Assembly (NCBI GenBank): GCA_937129385.1
Contig: CAKZNC010000102.1
Span: forward strand, 1 to 64,000
Source of the DNA: an uncultured Bacteroidota bacterium
GTDB lineage: Bacteria; Bacteroidota; Bacteroidia; Bacteroidales; GCA-2748055
Direction of reading: 5' to 3'
DNA: 64,000 nucleotides
The stretch's first letter is position 1; each line of letters starts with the position of its first letter. This document shows, in pieces, positions 35,936-43,226 of the stretch. Position numbers and translations under genes: made by a program. The notes under the pieces were generated by a model. That model saw nothing but the letters and a program-made list of their open reading frames with translations. It had not been told where the DNA came from and searched no databases.

Positions 35936-37564
35936 TCAAATTCCAATCACCTTGTCCTTTGGATACTTGATTGAATACTTAAACGGGAGGGTTACTGTTT
36001 CACCTGGGTCAATGTTCAGCCGCCAGGTGACTTTCCCGGTTTGTTCATCCAGCTCACCCTCTCCTATCTCCTCCATATCAACGGTGATTTGACTATCTGA
36101 TGATAGTGGAATCTGATCTTCGACAACCAGCTCGGCGATACTGGATTTCGTGTTTCTCACTACGATCTCAAAGCCAAATGTTTTTCTTACGCTGTTCCCG
36201 ATGGTCCTGGCACGCGTAAAATCTTTCACCACCTTCCGGTCAACGATGATCCCTTTGTCCTCTCCAAGTGACAGACGGAGGGAATCCAATGTCATGTTGG
36301 TCGTCAAATAGGTCTCCCCAATAAACATCTTCTCATAATAGATATTAGCAGTTCCATCTACAAGTTCATAGCCCTCCCAATCTGTCATTGTGGCCATCAG
36401 ATAGGCTGCTTTCTCCTTTTTCGGAACTGACTGGAAATGATAGGAAGCATCAAGCTCCTCGCTACCCAGTGAGAAAGCATTGTCTTTTCCATCACTCCGG
36501 ATGGTTGCTTTCGTTTGAACTTCAAATTCAAGAATGGAGTTATTTCTACCTGTTTCTACCGCCACAAATCCATCATAACCAACTTCGACGACCTCACTCA
36601 ATGCCATTGTTTCAGAAGCTGCAGCCTCAGATTTGTCAACTACAGATTTTGACCTGGATCGTGTCATGCCGCTTGGTTTGATCTCCCGATTCTGCGGATA
36701 GACAAATTGAACGAACCAGGGCTGAAGTTCCGGGACCGTTTGTTGCTCCATGGGATTCCCCGTGGAAAATCTTAATTTCACATCTTCCCAGTCCTGACCA
36801 GTTTGCTGACTTACAGAGGCTTTCCTTATCACGTTCACCGGACCCCCGACCTCATCAATTCGAATATCATAATTGGCCGCCCAGCCAGCCTGCGGAACTA
36901 TATAGTCCAGAAAAATCCTGCAACTTCCCGCCTTTTCCATCTCAACTGTTACCTCTACCTTGCTTGTGGGCTGATTTCTTTGATAGTTCAATTCATTCAG
37001 CTGCGCCTGTATTTTATTGTTCTGCTCCTGCACATTTTTAATCTCCCTTCTCTTCAATAGAATTTGTTTCTCTATTTCCAGCAGCCTCGATCGATAAAAC
37101 ACTGCTCCCTCCCTAATCTGTGAAACCGCAACCCCGTTATCTGAACCTCCCAACTTCATGTTGGCAGCCAAGAGTGCTTTCTCCTGCTCATATACCTGAA
37201 TCTCAACATTCAGATCTTCTGTCTTTCTTCTGTTTTTATCCAGTTCTTCCTGGAGCTGGGTGATCTTCACAGAACTCTCCTGCTGGTTGATGTAATCGGT
37301 ACTTTTGACCACATTCAGAATCTTCGCTGTGCCTGTTATTCCAACGCGCAGACTGTTTACCTGCAGGGATCTCTCAAGTCCCTCAAGCGTAAGCAGATGC
37401 TGTCCCGTTGTGAGTGTAACATCTTCTGATGCCCTCGTTACCTGGGCTCCCTGGTAAAAAACGGTAACTTCCCGGATTACAGATGATAGGACTTTGTCTT
37501 GTGCAGGCAATATTGTATGTGCTGCAATCACAAGCACACATACCGGCAGGATTCTCTTTTTCAT
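35936..37564 (-). CDS. DUF4139 / MuiA family exported protein
   Basis: A 542-residue exported protein (signal peptide 1-21, ending ILPAQ). The DUF4140 part (about 25-120; VTVFYQGAQVTRASEDVTLTTGQHLL) is followed by a coiled coil (about 95-210, rich in Q, E, K). The C-terminal DUF4139 domain has PQAGWAANYDIRID, QQTGQDWEDVKLRFSTGNP and a final FKYSIKYPKDK. The family is named mucoidy inhibitor A after weak genetic evidence; its molecular role is unknown. It appears to share a transcript with the TM1266-like gene, an unexpected pairing. Confidence 0.88.
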   Translation of the reverse strand: MKKRILPVCVLVIAAHTILPAQDKVLSSVIREVTVFYQGAQVTRASEDVTLTTGQHLLTLEGLERSLQVNSLRVGITGTAKILNVVKSTDYINQQESSVKITQLQEELDKNRRKTEDLNVEIQVYEQEKALLAANMKLGGSDNGVAVSQIREGAVFYRSRLLEIEKQILLKRREIKNVQEQNNKIQAQLNELNYQRNQPTSKVEVTVEMEKAGSCRIFLDYIVPQAGWAANYDIRIDEVGGPVNVIRKASVSQQTGQDWEDVKLRFSTGNPMEQQTVPELQPWFVQFVYPQNREIKPSGMTRSRSKSVVDKSEAAASETMALSEVVEVGYDGFVAVETGRNNSILEFEVQTKATIRSDGKDNAFSLGSEELDASYHFQSVPKKEKAAYLMATMTDWEGYELVDGTANIYYEKMFIGETYLTTNMTLDSLRLSLGEDKGIIVDRKVVKDFTRARTIGNSVRKTFGFEIVVRNTKSSIAELVVEDQIPLSSDSQITVDMEEIGEGELDEQTGKVTWRLNIDPGETVTLPFKYSIKYPKDKVIGI

Positions 37565-37673
37565 TGTATTGAGATTTCATTAGGAATGGAAGATACAAAA
37601 AAAGGACCAATACCCCTCACATAGCACTGAACAGTACATAGATGTATTGATCATCTCTTTTCAATCAAGAGCA

Positions 37674-38309
37674 TCAGGCAGTATTAACAGCCTTATTGGT
37701 TTTGACAAAATAGGCAACTTTCTCGAGTGAAGTGATCATATCATACTCATCGATATATACCTCAGGGGAGACATTCAACGGTACAGTTGTAAAGTTCAAC
37801 AACCCCCTCACCCCTGCAAGGTAAAGGTTTTCAGCAATTTCCCTCGCCTGGTCGGCTGGAACAGTAATGACAGCAATGGAGATGTTTTTCTGACTGATGA
37901 TCTCCTGCATCTGGTTGATAGCATAACACTTTACTCCAGAGATCACCCTGTCAACCTTGTTTGGATCCACATCAAAGGCAGCCACAATGTTCAGTTTGGA
38001 ACGCTTGCCCATAAAGTAGGCAGTGATTGCCCTGCCCAGATTACCGATCCCAACAACCGCAACATTTAAGCCGGTCTCACTGTCCAGGATGTTCCCGATT
38101 ACATCGATCAGCTCCTTGACATCGTAGCCTTTCCGCTGCATGCTGCTGTAACCGATAAACATGATGTCACGACGAACCTGCACAGCAGTATTATGGTGCA
38201 TCTGGGCCAACTCATGAGAATAAATATGTGTCTTGCCTTCTGCAAGACAGTTCAGCAAGGATCGCCTGTATTCACTGATACGCTCTACTGTTCTTTCGGG
38301 TAATTTCAT
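37674..38309 (-). CDS. rex: Redox-sensing transcriptional repressor Rex
   Basis: A 211-residue Rex. The ATG at 38309 gives MKLPERTVERISEYRRSLL; the track starts 33 bp earlier at TTG. The winged-helix domain (about 1-75) includes HNTAVQVRRDIMFIGYS, and the Rossmann domain starts with VAVVGIGNLGRAI (GxGxxG at 87-92), which binds NAD(H). Rex binds TTGTTA-n6-TAACAA-type sites when NADH is low and leaves them when NADH rises. A perfect site of this form lies at 42777-42796, upstream of hydC, and a weaker one at 38425-38442, upstream of rex itself. Confidence 0.95.
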   Translation of the reverse strand: MKLPERTVERISEYRRSLLNCLAEGKTHIYSHELAQMHHNTAVQVRRDIMFIGYSSMQRKGYDVKELIDVIGNILDSETGLNVAVVGIGNLGRAITAYFMGKRSKLNIVAAFDVDPNKVDRVISGVKCYAINQMQEIISQKNISIAVITVPADQAREIAENLYLAGVRGLLNFTTVPLNVSPEVYIDEYDMITSLEKVAYFVKTNKAVNTA

Positions 38310-38424
38310 ATATCCTGTTTTATTAATACCTGCTTCAGGCAATGCCTGTCATTGATTCAAATTCAGATATCAAAATATGTGCATAAGTTGATATGCAAAA
38401 ATGCAAATTCTGCGTAAATAAATA

Positions 38425-38442
38425 GTGTTATTTTTTGAACAA
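38425..38442. promoter_or_regulatory. Degenerate Rex-like site upstream of rex
   Basis: GTGTTA-TTTTTT-GAACAA matches the TTGTTA-n6-TAACAA pattern at 10 of 12 defined bases. It is located in the 200-bp gap between hydA and rex, about 115 bp from the rex ATG. It could allow autoregulation. AT-rich sequence makes chance matches likely. Confidence 0.3.
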
Positions 38443-38509
38443 TATACAAAAAAGTGCAATTCAATTTTAAATTCTGAACAGACATGCAGATCCTCTGAAC
38501 GGAAATTGA

Positions 38510-40231
38510 CTATTTCAGCACCTTTTTGTGCTCAAAACTGGCAAGGAATAATTCTCTGCTTTCATCTGAACCCGGTGATCTTGCCAGCTCCTCATAGATT
38601 TTTAATGCCGCCTTATTCTTATGGGCAGATTTCACGGATTCATTCTTATCCATCTCATAAATATTCCTTGTCCTGGCTTTGACGGCAGGCTGAGACGGGG
38701 GTATGGGCTGACCGCCCCCGTTGATGCAACCATCCTTGCAGACCATTACTTCAATCATATCATAATGTCTCTTCCCCGATACAACTTCATCCAGGAGTGA
38801 CAGTGCACTTTTCAGACCACTTACAGCAGCCACCCTGATCTCACCTTTCTGGCTGGGAATTGTTACTTCCTTAACGTCACGATGACCACGAAGTTTGGAT
38901 AAACGCGCGTCCTGGAGCTCCTTCTTATTCATCTCCCTGTATACGGTCCTGAGAGTTGCCTCTGCTTCACCTCCACATGTTGCAAGCAACTTACCTGCGG
39001 AACTGACTGCATGGAAAGGTCCGTCTGCAGGTTCTGGTTCGAGCTCCTGGAAATCAATTCCATTAAGCCGGATCAGTCTTGCCATTTCCCTGGTGGTCAG
39101 CACAAAATCAACATCCTGTGTGTGATCAGTATAATAATCCGGACGTGTTGCTTCCTGTTTGGCTGCAGTACAATTTGTGATCAAAACGGAGTGAATCCGA
39201 TGCTTCTTTGTTTTGAGCTTTGATGTGAACCATGTCTTGATCAGTTTCCCTGTGATCTGGTGGGGAGATCTGACCGGGACAAGGTTGGACATCAGTTCCG
39301 GCCTGAACGCTTCAACATAATTGACCCAGGCAGCACATCTGGATGTAATCATCGGAATTTTTTCTGACCGCTTTAGCCTGGTTGCCAATTCTGCAGCCTG
39401 TTCCATTACATAGACATCGCCCCCGCAGGAGGTCTCGAAAATATAGTCAAAACCGATCTTACGAAGCGCACTATTTAAAATACCTTTTAGCTCAGTCCCG
39501 GGTCTGAAACCGAATTCCTCTGCAATGGAAACCACCACCTCCGGCGTATACTGAATTGCAACAATGATCTCCGGATCATCAAGGGATGTATCTATTTCCT
39601 GGAATTGAGTATGATCAATAAGGGCTCCGGTCGGGCAGGAAATGACACACATTCCGCATTCAATACAACTTGAAAATGCCAGTGGTTCTGACAATGCTGT
39701 GGCAATACGCAACTGCTCTCCTCTTCTTTCAAAGTCAAATGCAGCCACGCCGACAATCTCTTCACAAACCCGCACACATCTCCCGCAAAGAATGCATTTT
39801 GCAGGATCCCGCACAATTCCCTTGCTGGAGGTATCAAGCTTGAAATTGCATTTCTGTCCCTGTATGGTTCTGTTCCTTACATTCAAGTCCTCAGAAAGCT
39901 TCTGAAGTTCACAGTTTCCATTCCTTTCACAATACAGGCAATCATCCGGATGGTTGGAAAGGAGCAATTCAACATTTGTCTTCCTTGCATTCAGTACACG
40001 CGCCGAGTGTGTCCTGATCTTCATCCATTCCTCTACCCTGAAAGAACAGGCAGGGACCAGGTTATCATAACCTTCCACCTCGACGACACACATCCTGCAT
40101 GCTCCGGTTGGGGACAGCTCACTCATACTACAAAGGGTCGGAACTTTGATCCCATTGTTCTTCAGCGCCGAAAGGATGGTCTCCCCTCTCTCAACACTGA
40201 TCATCTTTTTATTTACCTCAATCTTGATCAT
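38510..40231 (-). CDS. hydA: [FeFe]-hydrogenase catalytic subunit, HydA-like, with unusual proton-path residues
   Basis: 573 residues from ATG 40231 (the track uses a TTG at 40249). The N terminus has a [2Fe-2S] domain (Cys34, 45, 48, 62), a His-Cys3 cluster (HPDDCLYCERNGNC), and two [4Fe-4S] motifs (CILCGRCVRVC; CIECGMCVISC). The H-cluster domain keeps all four ligands: Cys299 (TSRCAAW), Cys354 (TNCTAAK), Cys498 and Cys502 (MVCKDGC). The base before the first ligand is Arg where active enzymes have the proton-donating Cys (TSCCP). The serine and one glutamate of the known proton path also look replaced. It is expected to pair with HydB and HydC for NADH/ferredoxin-linked H2 metabolism. Maturase genes hydEFG are not in the window. 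Confidence 0.88.
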   Translation of the reverse strand: MIKIEVNKKMISVERGETILSALKNNGIKVPTLCSMSELSPTGACRMCVVEVEGYDNLVPACSFRVEEWMKIRTHSARVLNARKTNVELLLSNHPDDCLYCERNGNCELQKLSEDLNVRNRTIQGQKCNFKLDTSSKGIVRDPAKCILCGRCVRVCEEIVGVAAFDFERRGEQLRIATALSEPLAFSSCIECGMCVISCPTGALIDHTQFQEIDTSLDDPEIIVAIQYTPEVVVSIAEEFGFRPGTELKGILNSALRKIGFDYIFETSCGGDVYVMEQAAELATRLKRSEKIPMITSRCAAWVNYVEAFRPELMSNLVPVRSPHQITGKLIKTWFTSKLKTKKHRIHSVLITNCTAAKQEATRPDYYTDHTQDVDFVLTTREMARLIRLNGIDFQELEPEPADGPFHAVSSAGKLLATCGGEAEATLRTVYREMNKKELQDARLSKLRGHRDVKEVTIPSQKGEIRVAAVSGLKSALSLLDEVVSGKRHYDMIEVMVCKDGCINGGGQPIPPSQPAVKARTRNIYEMDKNESVKSAHKNKAALKIYEELARSPGSDESRELFLASFEHKKVLK

Positions 40232-40245
40232 AGCTGTCTGAATGG

Positions 40246-42195
40246 TCAATTGTAGAATACTGCGCTGAATTTACATACCTCCCTGCATATACCACATCCG
40301 GTACATTTGTCCGATACAATAAAAAATGGGTGTCGTTCTGTACCAATGATCGCCTCCTCCGGACATCTTTTTGCGCAAATTGCACATCCCGTACAGAGCT
40401 CAACATCAATATAGTAAGTGCGTAATTCCCTGCAAACATTCGGCTTGCAATGACGGTCAAAAATATGCGCTTCAAACTCCTCCCTGAAATTGCGCAGACT
40501 GCTGATCAGTGGATTGGGCGCAAGCTGACCCAGGCCACAGAGCGAGGTGTCGCGCATCACATCCGCAAGTTTTTCCAATTGTATCAGCCCCCTGAACTTC
40601 TCGAGCGTATCATGCTGATCCTGGTCGGCCGGCTTACGGGTGATCTCATCCAGCAATTCAGACATTCGCTTGGTTCCCTCCCTGCATGGAATGCATTTTC
40701 CGCAACTCTGGTGTTTCATGAATCCCATGAAGTATTTTACCAGATCAACAATACACGTTTTTTCATCAAGCACCAGGATACCTCCGGCACCCAGTACAGC
40801 TCCTTCCCGCCTGAATGTCTCGTAGCAGACAGGAACATTCAGTTTGCCTGCCGGAATGATGCAGCCATAAGGCCCCCCGATATGCACTGCCTTTAGCGTC
40901 CGGTTATCGCTTGCTCCGCCAATGATCTCGTCAACAAGGAATTCGAGGCTTGTCCCCATGGGTATCTCGATAAGACCTTTGTGCCTGGCCCGTCCGCTGA
41001 CAGAAAATATCTTTGTTCCCGGACAATCCTTGGTGCCAATGGACCTGAACCAATCCGGACCGTTCATGACGATGTGTGGAATATTTGAAAGCGTCTCTAC
41101 ATTATTGATCACCGTTGGCTTTTTGTGAAAGCCCCGTTCGGCCGGATAGGGTGGTTTGGATTGCGGCATCCCTCGTTTCCCCTCCATACTGGCAATAAGT
41201 GCTGTCTCCTCTCCACACACAAATGCACCCGGTCCTTTCCTGATCATGATGTCAAGATTAAAACCACTGAAGAAGATATTGTGCCCCAGCAAACCATATG
41301 CCCGCGCCTGATCGATGGCTGCATTTAGTTTTCGAATGGAATCCCTGTATTCAGACCTGATATAGATGAAAGCCCGTGAAGCTCCAATCGCATAAGCAGC
41401 GGTACAGATTCCCTCGATCAATTGGTGTGGATTTCCTTCCATCAACGCACGGTCCATAAATGCCCCTGGATCACTCTCTTCAGCATTACATACCAGGTAT
41501 TTCTGTTCTGCAGGAGTCTGTTGCGCCACCATCCATTTTTTCCCGGTGTTGTATCCACTGCCTGATCTTCCCCGGAGCCCGCTCTCTTCAACCATGACAC
41601 AGATCTCCTCGAAGGTATGCATCCTGATCGCCTTCAGAAATGCTCCATATCCTCCGTTGGCAATATACTCATCGATCGAAAGTGGATTGATGATGCCATT
41701 GTGCCTGAGCAATACGCGCTGCTGTTTGCCAAAAAAGGGAAGTTCATCAAGAAAAGGAATATCCTGCCAGGCATCAAGCTCATCATTTCGAAGCTGACCA
41801 AGCAGTTTTTCCCGGGGAATTGTTTGGTGAAAAATATCGTCAAGCAAAAGGGGTATCTCATCTGCAACCAGGTTCGTATAGAAAATCCTGGTCCTTCCCG
41901 GGAGCTGGATGCTTATTATCGGCTCTTCTGATCCCAGTCCGATTGCACCCGTTTCACCAATCTCCGCATCAATCTCCCGATCATTCAGGTAGGTGTGCAA
42001 TGCCTCATAGATACTGTCGGCACCAGCGATCCGGCCTGATGTATTCATCCCCAGGAGTATCAGCGGCCTCGTCAGTGTATACCTGCGGTTTTCAGTCAGG
42101 GTATCCTGCATCTCCGGGGTAAGTGATTCATCCAACTGCTCTGCAAGTACAGGCAGTAACTCCTTCATCGATATTTTTTCCTTGTTTTCAGACAT
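40246..42195 (-). CDS. hydB: HydB/NuoF-like NADH- and FMN-binding subunit with ferredoxin tail
   Basis: A 649-residue flavoprotein subunit. Residues about 45-135 have the place and rough shape of the thioredoxin-like [2Fe-2S] domain of HydB but no cysteines at all (ILLGMNTSGRIAG). The NuoF core follows (EESGLRGRSGSGYNTGKKW, NAEESDPGAFMDR, GAGAFVCGEETALI-like stretch), then the [4Fe-4S] site SCGKCIPCREGT, and two ferredoxin motifs at the end (CTGCAICAKRCP, CTGCGICREVC). This is the electron-bifurcating hub in HydABC enzymes. The hydC stop lies 11 bp upstream, and hydA follows 14 bp downstream. Confidence 0.92.
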   Translation of the reverse strand: MSENKEKISMKELLPVLAEQLDESLTPEMQDTLTENRRYTLTRPLILLGMNTSGRIAGADSIYEALHTYLNDREIDAEIGETGAIGLGSEEPIISIQLPGRTRIFYTNLVADEIPLLLDDIFHQTIPREKLLGQLRNDELDAWQDIPFLDELPFFGKQQRVLLRHNGIINPLSIDEYIANGGYGAFLKAIRMHTFEEICVMVEESGLRGRSGSGYNTGKKWMVAQQTPAEQKYLVCNAEESDPGAFMDRALMEGNPHQLIEGICTAAYAIGASRAFIYIRSEYRDSIRKLNAAIDQARAYGLLGHNIFFSGFNLDIMIRKGPGAFVCGEETALIASMEGKRGMPQSKPPYPAERGFHKKPTVINNVETLSNIPHIVMNGPDWFRSIGTKDCPGTKIFSVSGRARHKGLIEIPMGTSLEFLVDEIIGGASDNRTLKAVHIGGPYGCIIPAGKLNVPVCYETFRREGAVLGAGGILVLDEKTCIVDLVKYFMGFMKHQSCGKCIPCREGTKRMSELLDEITRKPADQDQHDTLEKFRGLIQLEKLADVMRDTSLCGLGQLAPNPLISSLRNFREEFEAHIFDRHCKPNVCRELRTYYIDVELCTGCAICAKRCPEEAIIGTERHPFFIVSDKCTGCGICREVCKFSAVFYN

Positions 42196-42206
42196 CTGTA
42201 TCTTCT

Positions 42207-42671
42207 CTACTGATGCATGGATCGGATCTCATCCAGCAACTTCTTTACCCTGTTCGATTTGAACTTCGGATAATACTCATCATTGACAGCGATCACAGGT
42301 GACTGTCCACACGCTCCAATACAAGCCACGATCTCCAGGCTTACCATGCCATCCCTGGTGGTTTCCCCGTCACCGATCCCAAGCTGCTTTTTAAACTCCT
42401 TGCGTATGGATTCAGAATGATCAATATGACAGGCTGAACCATTGCATATACGAATATGGTATTTACCCCGCGGACTGAATGTGAACTGGTTGTAAAAAGT
42501 CGCAAGTCCGTATATCTTGCTGGCAGGCAGATTCAGTTGTGCACCAATCTCTTCAAGTGCCTCTTCAGTAAGATATCCGTATTCGTCCTGGATGGCCTGG
42601 AGTACCGGAATGAGGGAATCCCGGTTTACCTGCTGGAAATGCTGCAGAATATCTTCTATGCGCTGTTTCAT
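42207..42671 (-). CDS. hydC: HydC/NuoE-like [2Fe-2S] subunit
   Basis: A 154-residue NuoE-type subunit with an N-terminal helical bundle and a thioredoxin-like [2Fe-2S] domain. Cluster ligands follow the expected pattern: CNGSAC (C-x4-C) and CIGACG (C-x3-C). ILPVLQAIQDEYGYLTEEAL-like residues near 20-40 and LPASKIYGLATFYNQF are standard. It is the first gene of the hydCBA operon. Its promoter boxes and a Rex operator lie within 130 bp upstream. Confidence 0.94.
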   Translation of the reverse strand: MKQRIEDILQHFQQVNRDSLIPVLQAIQDEYGYLTEEALEEIGAQLNLPASKIYGLATFYNQFTFSPRGKYHIRICNGSACHIDHSESIRKEFKKQLGIGDGETTRDGMVSLEIVACIGACGQSPVIAVNDEYYPKFKSNRVKKLLDEIRSMHQ

Positions 42672-42742
42672 CTTTTAACATTGAGAAATGAGCTGCCCAC
42701 TCATCTTTTCACCGAATCTCATGTAGAAGATCCGGAGAATCA

Positions 42743-42775
42743 CAAATATATTGCATTGTTATGTGAATCTCCAAA
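42743..42775 (-). promoter_or_regulatory. hydCBA promoter (TTTG-n21-TATATTTG)
   Basis: On the minus strand TTTG (42775-42772) is followed after 21 bp by TATATTTG (42750-42743), a full match to the Bacteroidota -33/-7 promoter. Transcription should start near 42736, giving a leader of about 65 nt. The Rex palindrome begins 2 bp upstream of the -33 box. Confidence 0.6.
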
Positions 42776-42776
42776 C

Positions 42777-42796
42777 ATTGTTACACTAATAACAAT
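42777..42796. promoter_or_regulatory. Perfect Rex-type operator
   Basis: ATTGTTA-CACTAA-TAACAAT is a perfect 7-bp inverted repeat with a 6-bp spacer, matching the 18-bp Rex form TTGTTA-n6-TAACAA. It abuts the hydC -33 box, so a bound Rex should block RNA polymerase there. It lies about 140 bp upstream of the divergent promoter, so its effect on the ferredoxin-sensor-phosphatase set is less certain. Confidence 0.75.
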
Positions 42797-42934
42797 AAGA
42801 CAATCGAATTTTAATAACAACATTAATAATACATTCGTATATAATTGTATGTATGTGCTTTACGATATGAGTTCAACAATTTAAATGCAATATAAATTAC
42901 AGACTGGCCATGGAGCTTTGCCCAATGTTTATCC

Positions 42935-42963
42935 TTTGTGAATGATTTAACTTCGTATCTTTG
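42935..42963 (+). promoter_or_regulatory. Promoter of the ferredoxin/sensor/phosphatase set
   Basis: TTTG (42935-42938), a 17-bp spacer and TATCTTTG (42956-42963). The GTG start is at 42969, so the expected transcript start falls at or next to the start codon and the mRNA would be leaderless or nearly so. Confidence 0.5.
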
Positions 42964-42968
42964 TCAGT

Positions 42969-43217
42969 GTGAAAGAGAAGGTAATTATTCAGATATGCAT
43001 GGGAAGTTCCTGTTTCAGCAGGGGCAATAATAAAACCCTGGAAGTCATCCGGCATTACCTTGATGAACATCAGCTTTCAGGGGATGTGGTCCTGAAGGGA
43101 AATCACTGTTTCGGAGATTGCAGCAAGGGACCGGTAGTTAAGATCAACGATCACATTCACGAGGAGATTGACCGTGAAAATATTCTCGAACTGCTGCAGA
43201 AGACGTTTAATACGTAA
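42969..43217 (+). CDS. Small thioredoxin-like [2Fe-2S] ferredoxin
   Basis: An 82-residue protein resembling the C-terminal [2Fe-2S] domain of NuoE/HydC alone. Ligands are Cys10 and Cys15 in CMGSSC, and the pair in HCFGDC. The start is GTG at 42969. It is followed after 9 bp by the hydrogenase-like PAS protein, so it is probably that protein's electron partner. It is divergent from hydC, with which it shares a Rex-controlled intergenic region. Confidence 0.87.
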   Translation: MKEKVIIQICMGSSCFSRGNNKTLEVIRHYLDEHQLSGDVVLKGNHCFGDCSKGPVVKINDHIHEEIDRENILELLQKTFNT

Positions 43218-43226
43218 GATACCCCT

